A program made the translations under genes and the position numbers. A stretch of 64,000 nt of DNA from Bradyrhizobium sp. MOS003 (lineage in GTDB: Bacteria > Pseudomonadota > Alphaproteobacteria > Rhizobiales > Xanthobacteraceae), in contig NZ_PYFW01000001.1 of assembly GCF_003020125.1 (NCBI RefSeq), forward strand, positions 558,001 through 622,000, read 5' to 3'. This document shows, in pieces, positions 16,681 through 25,513 of this stretch. The notes beneath the pieces are model-generated. The model saw nothing but the letters and a program-made list of their open reading frames with translations. It did no database searches and had not been told where the DNA came from. Every line of letters begins with the position of its first letter. The stretch's first letter is position 1.

Positions 16681-17820
16681 ATGATCAACTCACGCTTCTT
16701 CAATCGATCCGAACTCATGGGCTTCATTGCTCTGGCCGCCGTGCTGTTCGTGATCCTGCCGCTGACGCTGGATGTATTCCGGCTCAATCTGGTCGCGAAA
16801 TATTTGACCTACGCTTTTGTCGCGCTCGGCCTCGTGTTGTGTTGGGGCTATGGCGGCATCTTGAGCCTGGGGCAGGGCGTGTTCTTCGGCCTCGGGGGCT
16901 ATTGCATGGCGATGTTCCTCAAGCTCGAGGCCTCGAGCGTCGAGAACACGAAGATCCAGTCGACGCCGGGCATCCCTGATTTCATGGACTGGAATCAGAT
17001 CACGTCGCTGCCGCTGTTCTGGCAGCCATTCCACAGCCTCACCTTCACGATCCTCGCCATCATTCTGGTTCCCGGCGTCTTCGCCCTGATCATCGGCACC
17101 GCGATGTTCAAGCGCCGTGTCGGCGGCACCTATTTCGCGATCATCACCCAGGCTGTTGCCGCCATCCTCACCATCCTGATCGTCGGACAACAGGGCTATA
17201 CCGGCGGCATCAACGGAATGACCGACCTGCGTACGCTCAAAGGCTGGGACATCCGGCCCGATCACGCGAAGGTCATCCTGTACTTCGTCGAGGTGGTGCT
17301 GCTGTTCGCCTGCATCGGCATCGCGCAATTCATCCGCTTGACCAAGCTTGGCCGCATCCTGGTGGCGATGCGCGAACAGGAAGACCGGGTCCGCTTCTCC
17401 GGCTATAGCGTCGCCAACTTCAAGATCTTCGCCTTCTGCATGGCCGCGGTCTTCGCCGCGATCGGCGGCGCCATGTTCGCGCTCAACGTCGGTTTCATGT
17501 CGCCGTCTTTTGTCGGCATCGTGCCGTCGATCGAGATGGTGATCTACACCGCGGTGGGCGGACGGATGTCGATCTTCGGCGCGATATGGGGTGCTCTCCT
17601 GGTGAATTTTGCCAAGACCAGCCTGTCGGAGTCCTTCCCGCAACTCTGGCTGTTCGGTCTCGGCGCGCTGTTCATCGCGGTCGTGCTCGCTTTCCCGAAC
17701 GGGCTGTCCGGGCTCTGGGCTGATTACGTGCAGCCGCGCATCGATCGATTGTTTGCTTCGCGCAAGCCGAAGCGGGACTGGAAAGACAATTCGGTCGCCG
17801 ACGGCGCGCCGGCAGAGTGA
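16681..17820 (+). CDS. urtC: Urea/amide ABC transporter permease, UrtC type
   Basis: This 379-residue inner-membrane protein starts at ATG 16681. The opening span is followed by LGLVLCWGYGGILSLGQGVF, the LivM/UrtC signature, then a long periplasmic loop (about residues 80-120) typical of UrtC and absent from shorter LivM proteins. GTYFAIITQAVAAILTILIV and the late VGGRMSIFGAIWGALLV segment are also characteristic. About nine to ten membrane spans are expected. It pairs with the UrtB-type protein. The C-terminal 25 residues are polar and charged (SRKPKRDWKD) and lie in the cytoplasm near the ATPases. The ATPase gene starts ten bases after its stop. Confidence 0.92.
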   Translation: MINSRFFNRSELMGFIALAAVLFVILPLTLDVFRLNLVAKYLTYAFVALGLVLCWGYGGILSLGQGVFFGLGGYCMAMFLKLEASSVENTKIQSTPGIPDFMDWNQITSLPLFWQPFHSLTFTILAIILVPGVFALIIGTAMFKRRVGGTYFAIITQAVAAILTILIVGQQGYTGGINGMTDLRTLKGWDIRPDHAKVILYFVEVVLLFACIGIAQFIRLTKLGRILVAMREQEDRVRFSGYSVANFKIFAFCMAAVFAAIGGAMFALNVGFMSPSFVGIVPSIEMVIYTAVGGRMSIFGAIWGALLVNFAKTSLSESFPQLWLFGLGALFIAVVLAFPNGLSGLWADYVQPRIDRLFASRKPKRDWKDNSVADGAPAE

Positions 17821-17830
17821 GGAGGCCATC

Positions 17831-18586
17831 ATGCTCGTCGGTCAACAGCCCAAAGAATTCCTGCTCGCCGTCTCCGGACTGACCGTCTCTTTCGACGGAT
17901 TCAAGGCGGTCAACGATCTCTCCTTTTACGTCGAGGAGAATGAGATCCGCGTCATCATCGGCCCTAACGGCGCCGGAAAGACCACGGTGCTCGACCTGAT
18001 CTGCGGCAAGACAAAGGCGACGTCGGGCTCGATTCAGTTTCGTGGCAAGGAGCTCACGAAAATGAAAGAGAACCAGATCGTGCAAACCGGCGTCGGGCGC
18101 AAGTTCCAGACGCCATCGGTGTTCGAGGATCTCACCGTCTTCGAAAATCTCGAGATCTCGTTTCCGCGCGGCCGCACCGTGCTCGGCTCACTGACCTTTC
18201 AGCGCGACCAACTCGTAAAGGATCGGGTCGCGGAGGTCGCCGAGATGATTTTCCTCAAGGACAAGCTCAACACCTATGCCGACGAGCTCAGCCATGGCCA
18301 GAAGCAATGGCTCGAGATTGGCATGCTGCTGATCCAGGATCCGGAGCTCCTGATGCTCGATGAGCCTGTCGCCGGCATGAGCGTGTCCGAGCGCGCCAAG
18401 ACCGCCGAGCTCCTCAACCGCATCATCAAGAATCGCTCGGTGCTGGTGATCGAGCACGACATGAAGTTCGTCGAGGACATCGCCCACAAGGTCACCGTGC
18501 TCCACCAGGGCCAGATTCTCTCGGAGGGGACCATGGAGAAGGTGCAGAACGATCCCAAGGTCATCGAAGTCTATCTCGGCCACTAA
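17831..18586 (+). CDS. urtD: Urea/amide ABC transporter ATPase, UrtD type
   Basis: This 251-residue cytoplasmic ATPase starts at ATG 17831 after a GGAGG site. Walker A is GPNGAGKT at residues 44-51, the signature is LSHGQKQW (the His variant normal for UrtD) and Walker B is LLMLDEPVAGMS; the switch histidine is in VIEHDMKFV. Compared with LivG it is short and lacks insertions. It should dimerise with the UrtE-type ATPase encoded ten bases downstream to drive import. Any start in the same frame upstream overlaps the urtC gene and lacks a binding site. Confidence 0.93.
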   Translation: MLVGQQPKEFLLAVSGLTVSFDGFKAVNDLSFYVEENEIRVIIGPNGAGKTTVLDLICGKTKATSGSIQFRGKELTKMKENQIVQTGVGRKFQTPSVFEDLTVFENLEISFPRGRTVLGSLTFQRDQLVKDRVAEVAEMIFLKDKLNTYADELSHGQKQWLEIGMLLIQDPELLMLDEPVAGMSVSERAKTAELLNRIIKNRSVLVIEHDMKFVEDIAHKVTVLHQGQILSEGTMEKVQNDPKVIEVYLGH

Positions 18587-18596
18587 GGAGCGCGCG

Positions 18597-19286
18597 ATGC
18601 TGGCAATTTCCGATCTCCACGTCGCCTACGGCCAGAGCGAGGTGCTGCACGGCCTCAACGTGAAGGTCGCGCCCAACGAGATCGTTGCGATCATGGGCCG
18701 CAACGGCATGGGCAAGACCACGCTGATGAAGTCGCTGATGGGCATCCTGCCGATGAAGAGCGGTTCCGTCAGCATGGACGGCGCCGAGCTCGGTGGCCTG
18801 CCGAGCTACGACCGCGTGGCCAAGGGCCTCGCCTATGTGCCGCAGGGCCGCATGATCTTCTCCACCATGACGGTGAAGGAGAACATCGAGACCGGTCTCG
18901 TCGTCTCCGGCGGGACCGAGGTCCCCGCCGATATCTACGAATTGTTCCCGGTGCTGCTGGAGATGAAGGGTCGCCGCGGCGGCAACCTCTCGGGCGGCCA
19001 GCAGCAACAGCTTGCGATCGCCCGCGCGCTCGCGACCAAGCCGAAAGTGCTGCTGCTGGATGAACCCACCGAAGGCATCCAGCCCTCGATCATCAAGGAG
19101 ATGGCGCGCACGCTGAAGCGCATCCGCGATGAGAAGGGCCTGTCGATCGTCGTGTCCGAGCAGGTCCTGAGCTTCGCGCTCGACATCGCCGACCGCGTGC
19201 TGGTCATCGAGAACGGCGCGATCGTGCGTGATGACCCGCGCGACAGTGTCGATGCCGCGCAGGTCTCGAAATATCTGTCCGTCTAA
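18597..19286 (+). CDS. urtE: Urea/amide ABC transporter ATPase, UrtE type
   Basis: This 229-residue ATPase starts at ATG 18597 behind AGGAG. Walker A is GRNGMGKT, the signature is LSGGQQQQLAIARAL, and Walker B is VLLLDEPTEGIQPS with the glutamate present. The GRNGMGKTTL wording is usual for UrtE rather than LivF. The H-loop position reads VVSEQVLSF, with Gln where histidine normally stands; this is usual in the UrtE/LivF branch. It completes the transporter with urtA-D. The formamidase gene begins 28 bases after its stop, in the same operon. Confidence 0.93.
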   Translation: MLAISDLHVAYGQSEVLHGLNVKVAPNEIVAIMGRNGMGKTTLMKSLMGILPMKSGSVSMDGAELGGLPSYDRVAKGLAYVPQGRMIFSTMTVKENIETGLVVSGGTEVPADIYELFPVLLEMKGRRGGNLSGGQQQQLAIARALATKPKVLLLDEPTEGIQPSIIKEMARTLKRIRDEKGLSIVVSEQVLSFALDIADRVLVIENGAIVRDDPRDSVDAAQVSKYLSV

Positions 19287-19313
19287 CCAACCGTGTAAAA
19301 GGGGAGCTTCTCG

Positions 19314-20543
19314 ATGCCAGAGACACTGATCAAGGTCGATCTCACCAAGTCGGCCTACGAAAATGACATGGTGCACAACCGCTGGCACCCCGATATCCCG
19401 ATCGTGGCTTGGGTCAACCCCGGCGACGATTTCATCATCGAGACCTATGACTGGACCGGCGGCTTCATCAAGAACAATGATTCCGCCGACGACGTGCGCG
19501 ACATCGACCTCTCGATCGTGCACTTCCTCTCCGGTCCGATCGGCGTCAAGGGCGCCGAGCCCGGCGATCTTCTCGTCGTTGATCTGCTCGACGTCGGCCC
19601 GATGAAGGAGAGCCTCTGGGGCTTCAACGGCTTCTTCTCCAAGCAGAACGGCGGCGGCTTCCTGACTGATCACTTCCCGCTGGCGCAGAAGTCGATCTGG
19701 GACATCAAGGGCCTCTACACCTCGTCGCGCCACATCCCCGGCGTCAACTTCGCCGGCCTGATCCATCCCGGCCTGATCGGCTGTCTGCCCGATCCGAAGA
19801 TGCTGGAGACCTGGAACAAGCGCGAGGCCGAACTGATCTCGACCAACCCGACCCGCGTGCCGGGCCTGGCCAACCCGCCCTTCGCGGCGACCGCCCATGG
19901 TGGCCGCGCCAAGGGCGACGTCAAGGACAAGATCGGCTCCGAAGGTGCGCGCACCGTGCCGCCGCGCGAGCATGGCGGCAATTGCGACATCAAGGATCTC
20001 TCACGCGGCTCCAAGATCTACTTCCCGGTCTACGTGCCCGGCGCCGGTCTTTCGATGGGCGATCTGCACTTCAGCCAGGGCGACGGCGAGATCACCTTCT
20101 GCGGTGCGATCGAAATGGCCGGCTGGCTGCATCTCAAGGTCGAGGTGATCAAGGACGGCATGGCGAAGTACGGCGTCAAGAATCCGATCTTCAAGCCGTC
20201 GCCTATCACGCCGAACTACAAGGACTATCTGATCTTCGAAGGCATCTCGGTCGACGAAGCCGGCAAGCAGCACTATCTCGACGTCACCATCGCCTATCGC
20301 CAGGCCTGCTTGAACGCGATCGAATATCTGAAGAAGTTCGGCTACTCCGGCGCCCAGGCCTATTCGATCCTCGGCACCGCACCGGTTCAGGGCCACATCT
20401 CCGGCGTGGTCGACGTGCCCAACGCCTGCGCCACGCTGTGGCTGCCGACGGAAATCTTCGACTTCGACGTCATGCCGTCGGCGGCAGGTCCCATCAAGCA
20501 CATCAAGGGCGATATCCAGATGCCGATTTCGCCGGACAAATGA
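19314..20543 (+). CDS. fmdA: Formamidase (formamide amidohydrolase)
   Basis: This 409-residue cytoplasmic enzyme of the FmdA_AmdA family hydrolyses formamide to formate and ammonia. The sequence starts MPETLIKVDLTKSAYEND. Its family-typical segments include HNRWHPDIPIVAWVNPGDDF, the acidic loop DWTGGFIKNNDSADDVRDID, AATAHGGRAKG, and REHGGNCDIKDLSRGSKIYF, which holds metal-binding and active-site residues. Its length matches Methylophilus FmdA (about 407 residues). It lies right after the importer genes and before fmdB, the same association as in Methylophilus methylotrophus. The formate made could feed respiration through formate dehydrogenase, and the ammonia feeds nitrogen assimilation. A long stem-loop follows its stop codon. 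Confidence 0.96.
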   Translation: MPETLIKVDLTKSAYENDMVHNRWHPDIPIVAWVNPGDDFIIETYDWTGGFIKNNDSADDVRDIDLSIVHFLSGPIGVKGAEPGDLLVVDLLDVGPMKESLWGFNGFFSKQNGGGFLTDHFPLAQKSIWDIKGLYTSSRHIPGVNFAGLIHPGLIGCLPDPKMLETWNKREAELISTNPTRVPGLANPPFAATAHGGRAKGDVKDKIGSEGARTVPPREHGGNCDIKDLSRGSKIYFPVYVPGAGLSMGDLHFSQGDGEITFCGAIEMAGWLHLKVEVIKDGMAKYGVKNPIFKPSPITPNYKDYLIFEGISVDEAGKQHYLDVTIAYRQACLNAIEYLKKFGYSGAQAYSILGTAPVQGHISGVVDVPNACATLWLPTEIFDFDVMPSAAGPIKHIKGDIQMPISPDK

Positions 20544-20549
20544 TCCCTG

Positions 20550-20596
20550 CGCGACGGATGCGGGGCGGGGAGTAATTGCCGCCCGCATCCGTCGCG
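20550..20596 (+). promoter_or_regulatory. Long stem-loop between fmdA and fmdB
   Basis: CGCGACGGATGCGGGGCGG (20550-20568) pairs with CCGCCCGCATCCGTCGCG (20579-20596), an 18-bp stem with a single bulged G and a ten-base loop. It begins seven bases after the fmdA stop codon. There is no U-run, so it is more likely a stability or partial-termination element that makes fmdA more abundant than fmdB and amiE. It is the second such hairpin in this operon. Confidence 0.75.
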
Positions 20597-20633
20597 AGGA
20601 GTGTTGAACAGGCGACAGCGTGGGGATGATGCG

Positions 20634-21011
20634 ATGCCGGTCTACGAATATCTCTGTGACGATTGCGGTCCGTTCAAGGATCTGCGCCCGATGGCGGAAT
20701 GCGACGATCCGCAGAGCTGCCCGCACTGCGAGACGATGGCGCCTCGGGTGATCCTGACCGCACCGAATTTCTTCTGCATGCCGTCGGAGACGCGCAAGGC
20801 GCACGCCGTCAACGAGCGCAGCTCGCATGCGCCGCAGACACTTGCGCAATACAAGGCCTCGCACGGCCCGGGTTGCGGCTGCTGCTCGTCGGGCAAGACG
20901 GTGAAGGACAGGGGCTCGCCGGACAAGAAGAAGCCGGCGCGGCTGGTGACGAAAACCAAGAGCGGCGCCAAGGGATTTCCAACGGCGCGTCCCTGGATGA
21001 TCAGCCACTAA
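20634..21011 (+). CDS. fmdB: FmdB zinc-ribbon protein
   Basis: This 125-residue protein starts at ATG 20634 with MPVYEYLCDDCG, the diagnostic opening of the FmdB/CxxC_CxxC_SSSS family. Two CxxC pairs (CDDC and CPHC) form the zinc ribbon. A second Cys group GCGCCSS lies at about residues 81-87, and the C-terminus is basic (KKKPARLVTKTK). In Methylophilus FmdB was proposed to regulate the formamidase genes; its biochemical role is still unclear. The earlier in-frame TTG at 20601 would add eleven residues absent from the family. It lies between fmdA and amiE in the amide operon. Confidence 0.92.
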   Translation: MPVYEYLCDDCGPFKDLRPMAECDDPQSCPHCETMAPRVILTAPNFFCMPSETRKAHAVNERSSHAPQTLAQYKASHGPGCGCCSSGKTVKDRGSPDKKKPARLVTKTKSGAKGFPTARPWMISH

Positions 21012-21055
21012 CGCAGGCGATGACCTCAAACGAATGAACGACAGGAGCGGTCAAC

Positions 21056-22096
21056 ATGCTTCACGGTGACATTTCCAGCAGCAACGACACGGTCGGCGTC
21101 GCCGTCGTCAATTACAAGATGCCGCGCCTGCACACCAAGGCCGAGGTGCTCGACAACGCCCGCAAGATCGCCGACATGGTGGTGGGCATGAAGGTCGGCC
21201 TGCCCGGCATGGACCTCGTGATCTTCCCCGAATACTCGACGCAAGGGATCATGTACGATTCCAAGGAGATGTACGAGACGGCATGCGCAGTGCCCGGTGA
21301 GGAGACCGCGATCTTCGCGGAAGCCTGCCGCAAGGCAAAGGTGTGGGGCGTGTTCTCGCTGACCGGCGAGCGCCACGAGGAGCATCCGAACAAGGCGCCC
21401 TACAACACCCTGATCCTGATGAACGACAAGGGCGAGATCGTCCAGAAATACCGCAAGATCATGCCATGGGTGCCGATCGAGGGCTGGTATCCCGGCAATT
21501 GCACCTATGTCTCCGAAGGCCCGAAGGGCATGAAGGTCAGCCTGATCATCTGCGACGACGGCAATTTTCCGGAGATCTGGCGCGACTGCGCCATGAAGGG
21601 CGCCGAGCTGATCGTGCGTTGCCAGGGCTACATGTATCCGGCCAAGGAGCAGCAGGTCCTGATCTCGAAGGCGATGGCGTGGGCCAACAACGTCTATGTC
21701 GCGGTCGCCAATGCCGCCGGCTTCGACGGCGTCTATTCCTATTTCGGCCATTCCGCGATCATCGGCTTCGACGGCCGCACACTCGGCGAGTGCGGCGAGG
21801 AGGATTACGGCATCCAATACGCGCAGCTGTCGAAACATATGATCCGCGATGCGCGCCGCAACGGCCAGTCGCAAAACCATCTCTACAAGCTGGTCCACCG
21901 CGGCTATACCGGCATGATCAATTCCGGCGAAAGCCCGCGCGGCGTCGCGGCCTGTCCCTACGATTTCTACAAGAACTGGATCGCCGATCCCGAGGGCACG
22001 CGGGACATGGTCGAAGCGATGACCCGCTCGACCCCCGGCACGGACGAATGTCCGATCGACGGCATCCCGAACGGATCGTCTCCGAGCAACTATTAG
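21056..22096 (+). CDS. amiE: Aliphatic amidase
   Basis: This 346-residue nitrilase-superfamily enzyme hydrolyses short aliphatic amides such as acetamide and propionamide to the acid and ammonia. The catalytic triad falls at E59 (IFPEYS), K134 (KYRKIMPW) and C166 (LIICDDG), identical in number to Pseudomonas aeruginosa AmiE, which also has 346 residues. The MLHGDISSS opening and the C-terminal CPIDGIP segment also fit AmiE. The related formamidase AmiF is shorter and specific for formamide; since FmdA already covers formamide, AmiE function is favoured. It is the last gene of the amide operon, 44 bases after fmdB. No terminator is evident in the 263-base gap that follows. Confidence 0.96.
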   Translation: MLHGDISSSNDTVGVAVVNYKMPRLHTKAEVLDNARKIADMVVGMKVGLPGMDLVIFPEYSTQGIMYDSKEMYETACAVPGEETAIFAEACRKAKVWGVFSLTGERHEEHPNKAPYNTLILMNDKGEIVQKYRKIMPWVPIEGWYPGNCTYVSEGPKGMKVSLIICDDGNFPEIWRDCAMKGAELIVRCQGYMYPAKEQQVLISKAMAWANNVYVAVANAAGFDGVYSYFGHSAIIGFDGRTLGECGEEDYGIQYAQLSKHMIRDARRNGQSQNHLYKLVHRGYTGMINSGESPRGVAACPYDFYKNWIADPEGTRDMVEAMTRSTPGTDECPIDGIPNGSSPSNY

Positions 22097-22359
22097 GTCA
22101 TGGCGGGCTGCGGGATGGGCGGCAGGCGTGAGCGGCCCCCATCATGTGAATGGCCGTACATAGGTCCGGACAGTCTGACGCCCCTCCTCATGCGCGGATT
22201 GGGAGTTGGACGTGGCGCGGTTGCAACATCATGAGTCCAATCTGCTCAAGTTACGGCAGCATAGCCGGATTCTGACCCGACCGTAGTTCTACTGGCCTGC
22301 ATCATGGCCTAGGTTCCCCGGCGGCGCCGCAGGGAGCGCCATGGGCAAGGGGTTGGGCC

Positions 22360-25300
22360 GTGGGGGTTGGGTCGCCATCGAGCGGGCGGAATAGGCTGCG
22401 TCCTGGCGCGGCCGCGTCGGCTGTCGTGGCGATGCTTGCCCTTTGCCTGTTTGCGACATCGGCTCAGGCGGACTGTCAGCCCGACGCAGCGGTAAGCGGA
22501 CAGACGGTCACCTGTAGCGGCAACGATGCCAACGGCTTCGCTGCCGGCGGCGGCGTCACCAATCTGACCGTGAACGTGCTGACAGGCGCGACCGTCAACG
22601 ACAACGGCACCGCTGCGATCAACGTCAACGACACCAACGTCGTCATCAACAACGGGACGGTGACGGCAGGCTCGGGCCTCACCGGCATCAACGGCGGCAA
22701 TTTCAACACCGTCACCACCAACAACAGCATCACGGTGATCGATAACGGCCTCGGCATTTCGATGCTGAACAACAACACCATCGCCAACAACGGCACGATC
22801 ACCACGGGTGATGGCGGCTCCGCGGTTTCCGTTCAGGACAACAACGTCATCACCAACGCCGGCGCCCTGTCGGTCGGCGCCAACGGCTCGGGCATCTTCG
22901 CCGGCCTCGGCAACACCATCACGAATTCGGCCGGCGGTACCATCACAGGCCTCAACGGCGCGATCGGCATTTATGTTTTCGGCAACACGACCGTCACCAA
23001 TGCCGGCGCGGTCACGGTCGGCGCCTCGGCGGGATTATCCGGCGGAATTCTTGCGATCAACGACGGCAACACGGTCACCAACACGGCGACCGGCACGATC
23101 TCCGTCGGTCAAAGCGCCGTGGGTATCTTTGCGCAAGGCAATACCGAGACCGTCAACAACGCCGGTGTCATCAATGCTGCGCAGTTTGGCATGGGCATCG
23201 CTGTGATCGGCAGCAACGCGAATGTGACCAACACCGGATCGATCACGACCATCGGCTCCTCCGCCGGCATGCAGGTACAAGGCAACAACGCAACCATCAC
23301 CCAGAGTGGAACGGTCACTGTCGGTATTGGGGCTCTGGGCGTCGGTTTGTCGGGCTCGTCCGGCACGATCACCAACAATGGCACGATTATCGGCGGGGAT
23401 TCCGCGCAGGGCGTTGCCCTCCTGGGCGACGACAACGCCGTTACCAATCGCGGCACCATCACCGTCGGAGACGCGGGCACCGGAATTTCGGTAACGTCAC
23501 TGTCGACCAGCAATGCGGTGGTCAATACCGGTGTCATCAATGTCGGCGCCAATGGTGTCGGCATCAGCACCACCAATGGTGGCACTGTCTTCAACTCCGG
23601 CACGATCAATGCCGCGACCGGTTTTGCGGCGATCGATCTTTGTGGCTGCGGCGGCAACACGCTGACACTTGGTCCGGGGAGTGTGATCAACGGCCAGGTG
23701 CTCGCCTCCGGCACCGACACGTTCCAGCTTGGCGGCACCGGCAAGGACACGTTCAACCTCGGTCTGATCGGCGTCGGTCTCCAGTATGATGGCTTCTCCA
23801 CCTTCAACAAGATCGACAGCTCGACCTGGACCGTGACCGGCACCGGCAACCAGGACTGGAACGTGTTGGGCGGCGCGCTCATTCTCGCCGGCACCATCAA
23901 CGGCAATGTGGGCGTCGCCACCGGCGGCACTTTTGGTGGCGTCGGCAACGTCAACACCATCAACGTCAATGGCGGCACGGTGGCGCCGGGTCTTCCGACC
24001 GGCACGCTCAACGTGAACGTCGATCTCACCTTCACCAGCGCATCGACCTATCTGGTTCAGATCTCCGGTGCGAGCAACGGCATCGCGGTCGTGACCGGGA
24101 CCTCCACGCTCAATGGCGCAACCGTCGCGGTCGTTCCGATCGGCACCATCGCAAAGCACTACACGATCCTGACCGCGAACAGTTTGCCCGACACGTTCAA
24201 TCCGGTTGTCGCGGGTCTGTCGCCGAACCTGCATGCGAAGCTGAGCTACGATCCCAACAACGTCTTCCTCGATCTCGCATTGGGTTATGGCGGCGGCCTC
24301 AATATCAATCAGCAGAACGTCGCCAACGCCCTGACGCGCATCTTCAACACCACCGGCAGCCTGCCCGTCGCACTCGCGAGTCTCACCCCGCAGGGCTTGA
24401 CGCAGGCCTCGGGCGAGCCTGCAACGGGATCGCAGCAGACGACGTTCAATGCGATGAACCTGTTCATGAGCCTGTTGACAGACGTCGTCGGTGCGGGGCG
24501 CGGCGGTGCATCGGGTACGACGCCCTATGCCGACGAGACGAACGTGAATGCCTATGCCGCGACCGGCAAAGGCGCGCATGACAAGAGCGCGCGCGACGCC
24601 TTCGCCGCGATTGACCGCAAGGCGCCGGCGACGACGTTCGAGCAGCGCTGGGATGTGTGGGCGGCCGGCTATGGCGGCTCGCAGACCACCGACGGCAATT
24701 CCGGCCTCGGCTCGAACAACACGAGCAGCAGCGTCTACGGCACGGCCGTGGGCCTCGATTACCGCTTCTCGCCGTCGACGATTGCGGGCTTTGCGCTTGC
24801 CGGCGGTGGCACCGGCTTCAACGTCAACGGGCTCGGTTGGGGGCGCTCCGACCTGTTCCAGGCCGGCGCCTTCGTGCGTCATTCGGCGGGACCTGCCTAC
24901 ATCACGGCGGCGCTGGCCTATGGTTGGCAGGACGTCACGACCAACCGCATCGTGACGGCTGCCGGTTACGACCAGTTGCGGGCGAAGTTCGACGCCAACG
25001 CCTTCTCGGGCCGCATCGAGGGCGGCTATCGCTATGCCATGCAATGGGCCGGCGTCACGCCCTATGCCGCGCTCCAGGCCACCTTGTTCAGCCTTCCGAG
25101 CTATGCAGAGTCAGCCGTGGTCGGCAGCAACGTCTTCGCGCTCAACTATGCCGCCAAGGACGTGACCAGCACCCGCACCGAACTCGGCCTGCGCGCGGAC
25201 CGGTCGTTTGCCGCGGCCGGCGGCCTCGTGACCCTGCGCGGCCGGCTCGCCTGGGCGCATGATTACAACCCGGACCGCACCGTCGGCGCGGTGTTCCAGA

Positions 25301-25482
25301 CGCTGCCGGGATCGGCCTTCGTCGTGAACGGTGCCGCGCAGGCGCGCGATTCCGCTCTGACCTCGGCATCGGCTCAGATGAACTGGATGAACGGCTGGTC
25401 CGCGTCGGCGACCTTCGAGGGGGAGTTCTCGAACCTTACCCGCTCCTACGCCGGCAAGGGCCTCGTGCGTTACGCCTGGTGA
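22360..25482 (+). CDS. Autotransporter with Gly/Asn-rich beta-helix passenger and outer-membrane barrel
   Basis: This 1040-residue cell-surface protein has a signal peptide ending at SAQA, about residue 37. The passenger (about 40-760) is made of imperfect repeats of about 20-30 residues of the kind TNAGTI/NNGTI with interspersed G-x-G-I, typical of right-handed beta helices. It has very few Cys (two near the N-terminus, a DLCGCGG pair near 425). A helical linker precedes the barrel domain (about 765-1040), which starts near FEQRWDVWAAGYGGSQ and ends LVRYAW; the terminal aromatic is the usual outer-membrane insertion signal. I see no protease or lipase triad, so adhesion or surface coating is more likely. 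The start is unsure: GTG 22360 has an AAGGGG site, while ATG 22432 would shorten the signal peptide. Transcribed alone. Confidence 0.9.
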   Translation: MGVGSPSSGRNRLRPGAAASAVVAMLALCLFATSAQADCQPDAAVSGQTVTCSGNDANGFAAGGGVTNLTVNVLTGATVNDNGTAAINVNDTNVVINNGTVTAGSGLTGINGGNFNTVTTNNSITVIDNGLGISMLNNNTIANNGTITTGDGGSAVSVQDNNVITNAGALSVGANGSGIFAGLGNTITNSAGGTITGLNGAIGIYVFGNTTVTNAGAVTVGASAGLSGGILAINDGNTVTNTATGTISVGQSAVGIFAQGNTETVNNAGVINAAQFGMGIAVIGSNANVTNTGSITTIGSSAGMQVQGNNATITQSGTVTVGIGALGVGLSGSSGTITNNGTIIGGDSAQGVALLGDDNAVTNRGTITVGDAGTGISVTSLSTSNAVVNTGVINVGANGVGISTTNGGTVFNSGTINAATGFAAIDLCGCGGNTLTLGPGSVINGQVLASGTDTFQLGGTGKDTFNLGLIGVGLQYDGFSTFNKIDSSTWTVTGTGNQDWNVLGGALILAGTINGNVGVATGGTFGGVGNVNTINVNGGTVAPGLPTGTLNVNVDLTFTSASTYLVQISGASNGIAVVTGTSTLNGATVAVVPIGTIAKHYTILTANSLPDTFNPVVAGLSPNLHAKLSYDPNNVFLDLALGYGGGLNINQQNVANALTRIFNTTGSLPVALASLTPQGLTQASGEPATGSQQTTFNAMNLFMSLLTDVVGAGRGGASGTTPYADETNVNAYAATGKGAHDKSARDAFAAIDRKAPATTFEQRWDVWAAGYGGSQTTDGNSGLGSNNTSSSVYGTAVGLDYRFSPSTIAGFALAGGGTGFNVNGLGWGRSDLFQAGAFVRHSAGPAYITAALAYGWQDVTTNRIVTAAGYDQLRAKFDANAFSGRIEGGYRYAMQWAGVTPYAALQATLFSLPSYAESAVVGSNVFALNYAAKDVTSTRTELGLRADRSFAAAGGLVTLRGRLAWAHDYNPDRTVGAVFQTLPGSAFVVNGAAQARDSALTSASAQMNWMNGWSASATFEGEFSNLTRSYAGKGLVRYAW

Positions 25483-25513
25483 GGCGTGGTCGCTGGATCA
25501 GGCGGCAACGGCG

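Noticed and set aside
22341..22394. A 17-codon ATG frame with ribosome binding site overlapping the autotransporter start, considered as a leader peptide
   Set aside because: Its codons show no regulatory run of one amino acid and no hairpin series follows; the overlap may be accidental.
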